Assembly (NCBI RefSeq): GCF_008254045.1
Contig: NZ_CP042425.1
Span: 3,410,001 to 3,474,000, forward strand
DNA length: 64,000 bases
Source: Limnoglobus roseus
Lineage (GTDB): Bacteria > Planctomycetota > Planctomycetia > Gemmatales > Gemmataceae
Reading direction: 5' to 3'
Both the position numbers and the translations under genes were made by a program. The notes under the pieces are model-generated. The model was not told where the DNA came from and ran no database searches. It worked only from the letters and a program-made list of their open reading frames with translations. Of the stretch, positions 35,394 to 43,737 are shown piece by piece. Positions within the stretch are counted from its first letter, which is position 1; the number at the start of each line of letters is the position of its first letter.

Positions 35394-36088
35394 GTTGCGA
35401 AAGTCAGGAACCGCTTCGCCAACTGTGGCCCCTTGCCCTCGTCTTCGTGCTTGAAGAACACGAACACGTCTTGCCACTTCTGCTGGCGCAGGCGTGTCAC
35501 CCACGCTTTCAGTTCGGCGTCGGTGTAGTCCGGCAGTCGCAGGCGGAGGTAGCCCCAGTCGGCGGTGGCCACGAACGGAATGTCCAGTTCATCCTCGGCT
35601 TCGGCCAGACAGAGGGCGGCCCCGTGACCGCGGAGGAGGCCGAGGACTTCGTCGTCGAACCACGACTGATGGCGGAATTCGAACGCGACTCGCTTGCCGG
35701 CCGGCAACAGCGCGAGGAACCCGCGCAGCCGGTCGGCGTCCTTCTTGAAGTTCGGCGGCAGTTGGAACAGGACTGGTCCGAGGCGATCCTTCAAGGTCGC
35801 GGCAACGTCGAATAACTCGGCGACGGACTCGGCGGAGTTGTTCAACCGCTGGAAGTGCGTGATGCGTTGCGGGGCCTTCAGCGCGAAGCGGAAGTCGGTG
35901 GGCACGGTCGCTGCCCACGTTTCCAGCACCGACGGCTTCGGCATCCCGCGGAAGGTGCTGTTGCTCTCGACGGCCCGGAACTGTTCGCCGTAGTAACGGA
36001 GGAACTGCTTGGCCGGCAGTTTCTCCGGGTAGAACGACCCCTTCCACGCGGGGTAGGAGTAGCCGCTCGTGCCGACGTGGAAGTTCAT
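35375..36088 (-). CDS. DUF72 family protein (YecE-like)
   Basis: The protein has 237 residues and the TIM-barrel-type DUF72 fold: GTSGYSYPAWKGSFYP at the start, FRAVESNSTFRG, FALKAPQRITH, and FEFRHQSWFDDEV. The family is widespread but its reaction is unknown. The C-terminal codons after RFLTFA (ATASGPA and the TGA stop) come from the palindromic repeat at 35363-35393, so repeat insertion reset the gene end. Most of the fold precedes this point, so the protein is probably still functional. Confidence 0.9.
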   Translation of the reverse strand: MNFHVGTSGYSYPAWKGSFYPEKLPAKQFLRYYGEQFRAVESNSTFRGMPKPSVLETWAATVPTDFRFALKAPQRITHFQRLNNSAESVAELFDVAATLKDRLGPVLFQLPPNFKKDADRLRGFLALLPAGKRVAFEFRHQSWFDDEVLGLLRGHGAALCLAEAEDELDIPFVATADWGYLRLRLPDYTDAELKAWVTRLRQQKWQDVFVFFKHEDEGKGPQLAKRFLTFATASGPA

Positions 36089-36103
36089 GGGCCGCCCTTG
36101 CGT

Positions 36104-36868
36104 CTATTTGACGATCATCGTTTCGGGGATCGTGAATTTGAGCGGGTCAGTCTTTTGATTCTCGACCCCAATCTCCAGTGTTAAATCCCCGCCCTGATCG
36201 GGAACGTCGAATACCAACACGTCGGTCATCTTGCCCAGACCGATTTCCCTTTCTTGCGAAACGCGACCTGTAGGCCACATCCCTTCGGCATCGCGGATGA
36301 CGTGGCGAATTACTTTTCCGTTTGTATCGGTCAACCGCGTACGAACATTCGCCAAAGTCGAATACCTCACTGCTCCCGCTGAGGGATCGCGAACAATTGT
36401 CAATTCGATCGCCAGCATGAGCGCAGTCGAAAATCTACTCGAAGAAGCGTTCTCGAATCGGACACGTTTCACGTTTACGGATCGTAACTCCAGCTGCATG
36501 CCACTCAAGTTGCCGCTCGTTATTGCTTTGGTTTTGGGCCTATCAGCTACCGCCGGAGTGAGACTCTCGGGTTGGCTAGAGACACTTTCGCGCTCTGCTT
36601 TGTCATCCGTTTGCCCGCGGGCCGCTGTTCGTGCTTCAGTTACAGGAAAGCCGGGCGCTGAGACTCGTGGCGTTACCCGCACTCCGCTACCGGGTGCCGC
36701 TCGATCATGGGCCTGAACTACGGTTCCATCTTTGCGTGTGTATGAACTAACGTGAACCGTCTTGCCGGCTGAAGAACTCGAAGGTCCACTCCCCTTGCCC
36801 CCCGCCAGTGCCGCTGATGCCGTGAGGAGCGAGGCAAGGCCGATCAGCACAAGATGAGAAAACTTCAT
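36104..36868 (-). CDS. Secreted hypothetical protein
   Basis: The protein has 254 residues from ATG 36868. A signal peptide (MKFSHLVLIGLASLLTASAALA) is followed by a low-complexity Gly/Ser stretch and the motif YTRKDGTVVQAHDR, which recurs in many small exported bacterial proteins of unknown function. The C-terminal half (RFENASSSRFSTALMLAIEL onward) looks beta-rich, perhaps an Ig-like fold. Codon use is clearly less GC-biased than in neighbours. The start is 4 bases before the stop of the DUF350 gene, so the two are probably co-transcribed. Confidence 0.7.
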   Translation of the reverse strand: MKFSHLVLIGLASLLTASAALAGGKGSGPSSSSAGKTVHVSSYTRKDGTVVQAHDRAAPGSGVRVTPRVSAPGFPVTEARTAARGQTDDKAERESVSSQPESLTPAVADRPKTKAITSGNLSGMQLELRSVNVKRVRFENASSSRFSTALMLAIELTIVRDPSAGAVRYSTLANVRTRLTDTNGKVIRHVIRDAEGMWPTGRVSQEREIGLGKMTDVLVFDVPDQGGDLTLEIGVENQKTDPLKFTIPETMIVK

Positions 36869-36872
36869 GCTC

Positions 36873-37112
36873 TTACCCTCCTGCCGGGCGAGTGACAGAG
36901 GCGACGACAATTCCAATTGAGATGATCAACGCCGCTAGGATAATTGCCATCGCGATATTGCCTTCGCGAATCAGCTTCCATTCGTCAACGCCGCGAGTTG
37001 CCAAGGTAAACAACTTCAATGCCATGAACACTCCGCATCCCATCGACAGGGAACCTACAATCGCCCAGCCGAATGTGATGAGGTAGGCCAGTCCGATCTG
37101 CTCGAACGTCAT
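36873..37112 (-). CDS. DUF350-like small membrane protein
   Basis: The protein has 79 residues with two hydrophobic helices separated by a charged segment: LAYLITFGWAIVGSLSMGCG and, after EWKLIREGNIAMA, IILAALIISIGIVVAS. The GN-x-A motif before the second helix matches the DUF350/UPF0719 repeat, here in single-repeat form. Function is unknown. It is the first gene of a two-gene unit with the secreted protein. The upstream 158 bases are AT-rich and likely hold the promoter, though I could not fix a convincing -35/-10 pair. Confidence 0.75.
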   Translation of the reverse strand: MTFEQIGLAYLITFGWAIVGSLSMGCGVFMALKLFTLATRGVDEWKLIREGNIAMAIILAALIISIGIVVASVTRPAGG

Positions 37113-37270
37113 GTCACACCTGCGTTAGGGAGAGGTCAGAGCTGCTGTTATTCGATAGATGTCTTACGATCTTGCAATTATGACTGAACGTAAAGCACCT
37201 GTACTCTGAAATATTGACAGGTTCTGACGGAATGTGACAGCTTTCTCGAAGATTTGATTTGCTGCTTACA

Positions 37271-38047
37271 TCACCGATCACGATACCCGATGAAGAACAG
37301 CCGGCGGAAGGGGAATAGCACCCGGCCGTCCGGCCGTCGCGGGTAGGAGGTCGTCACTTTCGCGAGGAGATCGGCCTCGAATTCCCGGCGGTCCGCGTCG
37401 GTGGGGAGCGCGTTCAAGAACGGGCGGAGGCCGGTGCCGCGAATCCAGGTCAGGATCGCCTCGGGACCGGCGAGGACGTGACAATACTCCGTTTCCCACA
37501 GGTCCACACGCTCGACGAGCGGGCTGAGCAGGTCGTAGTAGAAGCCGACGTCGTGGCCGTGAATCGCGTTCCGAACGCCCCGCAAACTCGTCGGCCACTT
37601 CGGGTCACTTGCGACTTCAACGATGTGCCGGTGCAGGGGCGAAAACTGGTGCGTCGGCACCTGCACCGCCAACGCGCCGCCCGGTGCGACGGCCCGGAAG
37701 AATCGCGTGACGGCGTCCGCGTGGCCGGGCAGCCATTGCAGCATGGCGTTGGAGAACACCACGTCGTAAGTCTCGTCCGGCTGCCACGTCGCGGCATCGG
37801 CTTGCAGCCAGTGCGTGGTCGGGTCGGCCTGCGCGGCGGTGGCCAGCATTTCCGGATCGCTGTCCAGGCCCGTCACCGCGGCGGACGGCCAGCGGGCTTT
37901 GAGCACCGCCGTACTGTTACCGGGGCCGCAGCCGAGGTCGATGACCCGACGCGGTTCCGCCACCTGAACGCGGGCCGCCAGGTCGACTGACGGTTGGGTG
38001 CGTTCGCTGCTGAAGGTGAGATAAAGTTGGGGGTCCCATGCGCTCAT
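37271..38047 (-). CDS. tam: Trans-aconitate 2-methyltransferase
   Basis: The protein has 258 residues. WDPQLYLTFSSERTQPSVDL is the Tam N-terminus, VIDLGCGPGNST is SAM motif I, and FSNAMLQWLPGH is the typical post-I block. The C-terminal FPFRRLFFIGYR is also Tam-like. It uses S-adenosylmethionine to methylate trans-aconitate, limiting inhibition of the citric-acid cycle. ATG 38047 is chosen because it begins exactly at MSAWDP; the open frame upstream is unlike the family. Confidence 0.9.
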   Translation of the reverse strand: MSAWDPQLYLTFSSERTQPSVDLAARVQVAEPRRVIDLGCGPGNSTAVLKARWPSAAVTGLDSDPEMLATAAQADPTTHWLQADAATWQPDETYDVVFSNAMLQWLPGHADAVTRFFRAVAPGGALAVQVPTHQFSPLHRHIVEVASDPKWPTSLRGVRNAIHGHDVGFYYDLLSPLVERVDLWETEYCHVLAGPEAILTWIRGTGLRPFLNALPTDADRREFEADLLAKVTTSYPRRPDGRVLFPFRRLFFIGYRDR

Positions 38048-38082
38048 GGGACTCGTTCTATGGAGCGCGGCCGACGGCGGGG

Positions 38083-40020
38083 CTAACGATACTTCACCAG
38101 GCGGGAGTAGACCATGTCCGCGCGGGGCACTCTTTCCCGAAGGTTCTTCTTCAACAGGTCCATGACCAGGGCGTCGAGCCAAACCGGCAGGTCGGGGCGG
38201 AACGTGCGGGGCGGGGCGGGGTCCACTTCGCCGATCAGGCGGACGAGGGCCGCGATCGTCTTCCCCTGGAACGGCATCGCGCCGGTGCACATGTTGAACA
38301 GGACGCCGCCGAGCGAGAACAGGTCCGACCGCTCGTCCGTGGGCAACCCCTCGATCTGCTCCGGCGACATGAACAGCGGGCTGCCGATGAGCGTGCCGGC
38401 TTGCGTGAGTTGCAGGTCGTCGATGCCGTGGGCGAGGCCGAAGTCGGCGATCTTGGCCTGCCCGTCGCGGGTGTCGACCATGATGTTCGCCGGCTTGATG
38501 TCGCGGTGGATGATCCCCTTCTCGTGGGCCGCCGCTAGTCCCGCGGCCATCTGACAGCCGAACGCCACGATCTGCGGGATCGGCAACGGCCCTTTCTGAT
38601 CAATCAGGTCTTCGAGGGACGCGCCGTGGACGTACTCCATGACGATGTAGGGCAACCGCTCCACCGTGCCGACGGTGTACACGCCGATGATGTTCGGGTG
38701 GTGGACGGCGGCCATCGCGCGGGCTTCCCGCATGAACCGCTGGCGGGCCTCCGCCAATGACGCGAACTGCGGGGCCAGCACCTTGATCGCGACTTCCCGC
38801 TCGACCTTCGGGTCGAACCCGGAGTACACGATGCCCATTGCCCCGCGGCCCAACTCCTTGCAGAGTTCGAACTGGTCGAACCGGCACCCCTCGACGGGCA
38901 GTTCTTCCAGGTACTCTAACTTGAAGGCCGGCAGGCGGTGGCCGGCGGGCGGTGGCGTGTCGGTCGTCGCGGTGTGGGACGCATGCGTTTGCCCCGCGGA
39001 ATGGTCGATCGTCTGCCTCGGGTCCGCGGCCATCGTCTTCGCCGCCACGGCTTGCCCGCCCCCGACCGAGGACTGGGCGAACTGGCCGCGCAGCGACAGG
39101 TCGAGCAGCGCCTCGCAGCCGTGGCTCAGGATGGCCGAGTAGTCGTTCGCGCTGCCGAGGTCGAGTTCGAAGATGTCCTTGATTTCTTGAATCTTCGGCG
39201 AGATCTTTTCGAGGAACTTGATGAGTTCCTCCTGCCCCATGTCGAACAGCGAGCGGGCTTTGGCCAGCAGCGCCTTCAGTAGCCGCGGCGACTCCGCGAC
39301 GCGGTCCAGTCGGACGAGTGACTCGACGAAGTTCAGCATCTCGGCCCGGCCGTACAGGGACTTCCGCGCGGCCGCCAACCCCTGCGGGTTATGGTGGAAC
39401 CGGATCGGTTCGACCACGTCTTCGGGCAGCTTCCAACTGCTCAACAGGGCCGCCGTGACGCTGACGTGGTCGATGCCGAAGTATCGCTCCTCGATGGCGC
39501 ATGGGTTCTCCACCCATTCGTCCATGCGATTCCGCTGGATCTCCTCCCACGCCTTCGGGTCGTTTTGCACGAGCAACAACAAGCCGAGGTCGCGGAGCAA
39601 CCCGGCCACAAGGTCGTAACCGGGGGACGAGCGTTCCTGGAGGCTCGCCAGCTCTTTGGCCAGGATGCCGCCGCTGACGCCGTCGACCCAGAATTCGCGG
39701 AGGCTTGAGTTCGTCTGGTTTTTCGTTTGGGCCACGGGCAGCGACAGGCCGAGGACGAGCGACCGCAGCGGGTTCAACCCGAGCATGATAATTGCGCGCT
39801 CGACCGAAGCGATCGGCTCGAGCCGCCCGGCGAACACGCACGAGTTCACCGTCTTGAGCACTTTGCCGCACAGGACCGGGTCTTGCGCGAGCAACTCGGC
39901 GATCTCGGACGTGGTGCAGTCCGGGTTACTGGTGACTTTGACGACCCGGAGGGCGATGGGTGACGGCGTGACTAATTTCGATTGTTGGAGCAACGAGGCG
40001 AGGAGGGTATTGCGATCCAC
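38083..40020 (-). CDS. HDOD domain fused to serine/threonine kinase
   Basis: The protein has 645 residues. Residues 15-215 form an HDOD domain (SPIALRVVKVTSNPDCTTSE, LAQDPVLCGKVLKTVNS, GYDLVAGLLRDLGLLLL). A linker (320-375) leads to a Hanks kinase: GRGAMGIVY (391-399), Lys413, HRDIKPAN (505-512), DFG (526-528) and SPEQ. No membrane segment is seen. HDOD domains usually sit in bacterial output or signalling proteins, but the ligand is unknown. Fusion to an active-looking kinase is a planctomycete-type arrangement and suggests a sensor-kinase of a cytoplasmic signal. Confidence 0.92.
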   Translation of the reverse strand: MDRNTLLASLLQQSKLVTPSPIALRVVKVTSNPDCTTSEIAELLAQDPVLCGKVLKTVNSCVFAGRLEPIASVERAIIMLGLNPLRSLVLGLSLPVAQTKNQTNSSLREFWVDGVSGGILAKELASLQERSSPGYDLVAGLLRDLGLLLLVQNDPKAWEEIQRNRMDEWVENPCAIEERYFGIDHVSVTAALLSSWKLPEDVVEPIRFHHNPQGLAAARKSLYGRAEMLNFVESLVRLDRVAESPRLLKALLAKARSLFDMGQEELIKFLEKISPKIQEIKDIFELDLGSANDYSAILSHGCEALLDLSLRGQFAQSSVGGGQAVAAKTMAADPRQTIDHSAGQTHASHTATTDTPPPAGHRLPAFKLEYLEELPVEGCRFDQFELCKELGRGAMGIVYSGFDPKVEREVAIKVLAPQFASLAEARQRFMREARAMAAVHHPNIIGVYTVGTVERLPYIVMEYVHGASLEDLIDQKGPLPIPQIVAFGCQMAAGLAAAHEKGIIHRDIKPANIMVDTRDGQAKIADFGLAHGIDDLQLTQAGTLIGSPLFMSPEQIEGLPTDERSDLFSLGGVLFNMCTGAMPFQGKTIAALVRLIGEVDPAPPRTFRPDLPVWLDALVMDLLKKNLRERVPRADMVYSRLVKYR

Positions 40021-40211
40021 GAGTATTCATCCTTCGGCCGAACCGGTCGGATCAGCCGGTCTACAATCCGTGCGAAGTCGCGTATATCCGGGGCGAGAAT
40101 GGGCGATTCGGACGGCTTTTGACGGCACAGAAGCATATAGAACGCAAACGGCAACGAGGCCCGACACTTTCGTGCCGAGCCTCGATTGGGGGGCCTGCGT
40201 CGCCTGAAATC

Positions 40212-40928
40212 TTACTGGAAGCGGACGCGCCAGTAGTCGTGCGGGGTTTGCAGGCGGCCGAGCCACCAGTGGCCGTCGTCCCACTCCAGGACGACCTTCC
40301 GCCAGCCCGGCGGCACCTTCGGGAACGGGTAGTAGGGGCCGATGAACGGGAAGGCGTTGTGCGGGTACGCTTGCGGGTAGGCCACGCGCGACAGGTTGTT
40401 GTGCGGGGCGTAGGTCGGCCACGCATACGGGGGCAGCGGCGGGGCTTGCAGGTCCGCACCCGCCATGCCCGGGCCGGCCATGCCGAGGGGCGTCGGCTCG
40501 ACGAGCGGCGCGCCGCCCATGCCACCGTGCGGCGACGGCGGGACGGCCGCCAAGCCGCCGCCCACCACCGGGCCGACCGCCTGGGCCTGCGTCACCGCGC
40601 TCGCGGGTTGCACGCTCAAACCGTCGCGGACCTTCTTGACGCCGGCCACGCGGCGGACGTCGTCGATCACCTTGTCGTGGGTCGCCTGATCCTTGGCCGT
40701 GCCGGTGACGGTCACGACGCCGTCGGTCACGGACAGCGACACGTCGGCGTTTTGGGCCGAGCCGGTCGTGGTCAGTTGGGTGGCGATGCCGTCCGCGAGC
40801 TTTTGGTTCGCGGGCGTCGGGGCCGCCTGGGTAATGGGCTGTGGCAACTTCGCCGGTTCGGCGGCGGCGGCGGTCCCGAGACCGCCCCCGGCGACGACGG
40901 CCGACAAGAACAACGAACGCACGTTCAC
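40212..40928 (-). CDS. BON-domain envelope protein
   Basis: The protein has 238 residues with a signal peptide (MNVRSLFLSAVVAGGGLGTAAA). A BON domain spans 41-106 (VSLSVTDGVVTVTGTAKD, then VAGVKKVRDGLSV). A Pro/Gly-rich middle and a conserved aromatic C-terminus (PPGWRKVVLEWDDGHWWLG) follow. BON domains bind membranes or envelope polymers and often stabilise the periplasm under stress. The upstream 268 bases lack a gene and probably hold divergent promoters with the acyltransferase. Confidence 0.85.
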   Translation of the reverse strand: MNVRSLFLSAVVAGGGLGTAAAAEPAKLPQPITQAAPTPANQKLADGIATQLTTTGSAQNADVSLSVTDGVVTVTGTAKDQATHDKVIDDVRRVAGVKKVRDGLSVQPASAVTQAQAVGPVVGGGLAAVPPSPHGGMGGAPLVEPTPLGMAGPGMAGADLQAPPLPPYAWPTYAPHNNLSRVAYPQAYPHNAFPFIGPYYPFPKVPPGWRKVVLEWDDGHWWLGRLQTPHDYWRVRFQ

Positions 40929-41196
40929 GATACATCCTCCAGGACTCTGGACCGCGTCCAGCCGAGCGACGGCACACTCTGGTGCAGTACCGGACTAATC
41001 GTCACCCCAGCCCTATTCGGTGCAGTCAGACTCGCGCGATTCGTTGGACTTCTTAAAGTGCGGAACCCGCGGCATCGGCAGAATCGCCATTTACTTCGCA
41101 GTTTGCCACCACGGTCGGAATTCTCGCGGAAGAGGCTCAAGTCTGCCCCGGCAACGCGACACTGGCGTGAAATCGCGGGCCGCGGGTGCCGATGGT

Positions 41197-42303
41197 ATGA
41201 CCATGCGATTGCGGTTCGAGAGTGTTCAGATCTTACGCGGCCTGGCCTGCCTGCTGGTGGTCGCGTACCACGTGGCGTCGCAAGAGGTGGGGTTCGGGCT
41301 GAAGTTCAGTTACCTTCGGCCATTGCCCTGGTTCGGGTACGCGGGCGTCGATCTGTTCTTCGTGCTTTCCGGGTTCATCATCACGACGACATCGGCGGCG
41401 TCCTGGGGACGGCCGGCGGCCTTGCCCGGCTATCTGGTCCGGCGGTGGTGGCGGATCTTCCCGATGTACTATGTCGCGCTCGTGGTCGCGGGCCTTGTGT
41501 TCGTCGTTTGCGTGCCGGAACCGCTGGTGAAGGGCGGTGCGGACGAGTTACTCGATACGCTGTTGCTCTACCCGCAAGTCCCGTCCCCCCGCATCCTGCC
41601 GGTGGCCTGGACGTTGAGCTATGAAGTCTTCTTCTACGCCGCGATTGGCGTTCTGTTCCTCGTCCCGAAGCGCGTCGGGCCGTGGCTCCTCGTCGCGTGG
41701 GCGGCGGTGGTCGTCGGCTGCGCGATTTTCGACCCGCACCCGACCCACCGCCTCCGGATCGTGGCCGGCGAGCCGTTCGTCCTCGAATTCCTGGCCGGGT
41801 GTGCCGTTGCACTGTGCCCGGTGAAGCTCGGCCCGCGGCAGGCCACGATTGTGGCGGGGGCCGCCGTGGTCTGGGCCGGTACAGGGCTATGGCTCACTTA
41901 CGACCCGGACGTCACCCGGCTGAGTACCACCGCCCCGGCCCGGGTGGCCGTGTTCGGCGTTGCGTCCGCGCTGCTCGTCCTTGCGGCGACGGGGTGGGAG
42001 CGGGCCGGTGGACGACTCGTCTGGCCGCGCCTGGCGAGGGTGGGGGATGCGTCTTATTCGATCTACCTGTTGCACGTTCCCATGCTGACCGCCGCCACGC
42101 ACCTCTCCCTCGCCGCCGGGATGAGCCACTCGCAACTCGGCCACGGCGTTTGGATCGCCCTGATGTTCCTGGCGACGATCGCTCCCGGCCTCGTTCTGCA
42201 CCGTTTCGTCGAAGCACCACTTCAGAAAATGGGCAAGCGGCCGCGCGTGCCCGATGCTGGATCGCCTGGATCACAGATCGAAGGATCGCGGTTGGCGGCC
42301 TGA
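41197..42303 (+). CDS. Acyltransferase 3 family membrane protein (OafA/NodX-like)
   Basis: The protein has 368 residues and about ten hydrophobic helices. RFESVQILRGLACLLVVAYH carries the conserved Arg and the catalytic-type His of Acyl_transf_3. YAGVDLFFVLSGFI is the next family motif. It should move an acyl (often acetyl) group onto an extracytoplasmic sugar or peptide. ATG 41197 is used; ATG 41203 is an alternative. The earlier in-frame region is unlike the family. Confidence 0.87.
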   Translation: MTMRLRFESVQILRGLACLLVVAYHVASQEVGFGLKFSYLRPLPWFGYAGVDLFFVLSGFIITTTSAASWGRPAALPGYLVRRWWRIFPMYYVALVVAGLVFVVCVPEPLVKGGADELLDTLLLYPQVPSPRILPVAWTLSYEVFFYAAIGVLFLVPKRVGPWLLVAWAAVVVGCAIFDPHPTHRLRIVAGEPFVLEFLAGCAVALCPVKLGPRQATIVAGAAVVWAGTGLWLTYDPDVTRLSTTAPARVAVFGVASALLVLAATGWERAGGRLVWPRLARVGDASYSIYLLHVPMLTAATHLSLAAGMSHSQLGHGVWIALMFLATIAPGLVLHRFVEAPLQKMGKRPRVPDAGSPGSQIEGSRLAA

Positions 42304-42391
42304 GCTGATTTCCCACACGCTGCTTGCGGTCCCCTCGCCCCCGCGTAGACTGAAAGCTCCCGCCGACCTTTCCCTTCGGAGACCATCAACG

Positions 42392-43666
42392 ATGACTCCC
42401 GCTTACCTTCTCTTATCGGTTGCCTTCACGCTCAGTGCTCCGAACCAGTCCCATGACTGGCCGCAATGGCGGGGGCCGAACCGAGACGACGTGAGCACCG
42501 AGACGGGCTTGCTCCAGAAGTGGCCGGAGGGCGGGCCGAAGAAACTGTGGACGGTGAGCGACCTCGGCGGCGGGTACAGCACGCCGTCGGTGGCGGCCGG
42601 CAAAATCTTCGGCATGGGGAAGACCGGCAAAGAGGAACGCATCTGGGCGCTCACTGAGGAAGACGGTTCACCGGCGTGGTCCACGCCGATCGGCACGGCC
42701 GCGAAGGTCGGCTACGACGAAGGCGGCCGCAGCACGCCGACGTTCGCGAACGACAAGGTCTACGCCGTCAGCATGGGCGGCGATCTGGTGTGCCTGAACG
42801 CCAAGGACGGCTCGCCGGTCTGGACCAAGAGCTACACGAAAGACTTCGGCGGCAAGGTGCAGAGCTGGGGCTTCTCCGAATCGGTCCTCGTCGACGGCGA
42901 CGCGGTCATTGGGACGCCGGGTTCGGCCGCGGCCGCCCTGGTGAAGTTGAAGGCGGCCACCGGCGAGACGATCTGGCAAACGGCCGTCAAAGACCCCGGT
43001 GGCGCAAACGGTTACTCGTCGCCGATCAAGGCGACCGTAGACGGCGTGCCGATGTACGTCACCCTGCTCGGCAAGACCGGCGGCGTCATAGGCGTTCACG
43101 CTGACAGCGGCAAGCTGCTCTGGAAGTACAACCGCGTCATGAACGGCACGGCCAACATCCCGACGGTGATCGTGAAGGACAACCTCGTCTTCTGCTCCAC
43201 CGGCTACGGCGACGGCGGTTCGGCCTTGCTCAAACTCACCAAGTCCGGCGACGTGTTCGCCGTGGACGAGTTGAAGTACTACCCGTCCAAGGAACTCCAG
43301 AACCACCACGGCGGTATGGTGCTGGTCGGCGATTACGTCTACCTAGGCCGCGGCCACAACAACGGCCTGCCGACGTGCGTCGAGTTCAAGACGGGCAACA
43401 TCGTCTGGAAGGAAGACGAAGGGGCGGGGAAGGGGAACGGCTCTGGCTGCCTGACCTACGCTGACGGCATGCTGTACTTCCGCTACCAGAACGGGGTGAT
43501 GGCGTTGGTCAAGGCGTCGCCGAAGGGCTTCGAGTTGGAAGGCCGCTTCGACATCCCCGAGAAGAGCAACAAGCCGAGCTGGCCGCACCCGGTCGTCGCG
43601 AACGGCCGCCTCTACGTCCGCGACCAGGACAAGCTGCACTGCTTCGACGTGAAGGCGACGAAGTAA
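42392..43666 (+). CDS. PQQ-like beta-propeller protein, secreted
   Basis: The protein has 424 residues with an N-terminal leader (MTPAYLLLSVAFTLSA) then HDWPQWRGPNRDDVSTETGL, the standard beginning of planctomycete PQQ-like propeller proteins. Repeated WALTEEDGSPAW and CLNAKDGSPVWTK blocks mark the blades. Lack of the dehydrogenase Cys pair and Ca ligands in plain view suggests a binding or scaffold protein instead of a PQQ dehydrogenase. A terminator follows the stop. Confidence 0.9.
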   Translation: MTPAYLLLSVAFTLSAPNQSHDWPQWRGPNRDDVSTETGLLQKWPEGGPKKLWTVSDLGGGYSTPSVAAGKIFGMGKTGKEERIWALTEEDGSPAWSTPIGTAAKVGYDEGGRSTPTFANDKVYAVSMGGDLVCLNAKDGSPVWTKSYTKDFGGKVQSWGFSESVLVDGDAVIGTPGSAAAALVKLKAATGETIWQTAVKDPGGANGYSSPIKATVDGVPMYVTLLGKTGGVIGVHADSGKLLWKYNRVMNGTANIPTVIVKDNLVFCSTGYGDGGSALLKLTKSGDVFAVDELKYYPSKELQNHHGGMVLVGDYVYLGRGHNNGLPTCVEFKTGNIVWKEDEGAGKGNGSGCLTYADGMLYFRYQNGVMALVKASPKGFELEGRFDIPEKSNKPSWPHPVVANGRLYVRDQDKLHCFDVKATK

Positions 43667-43681
43667 CTTCCTCAACCCACG

Positions 43682-43709
43682 AAGCCCCGGCACGGCCGTG
43701 CCGGGGCTT
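43682..43709. terminator. Palindromic terminator after the propeller gene
   Basis: Bases 43682-43695 and 43696-43709 form a perfect GC-rich hairpin followed by TT. It lies between the PQQ-like gene and the D-aminoacylase gene on the same strand. Confidence 0.8.
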
Positions 43710-43737
43710 TCCGGGCATTTTCCTATCGGAGTGGGCC

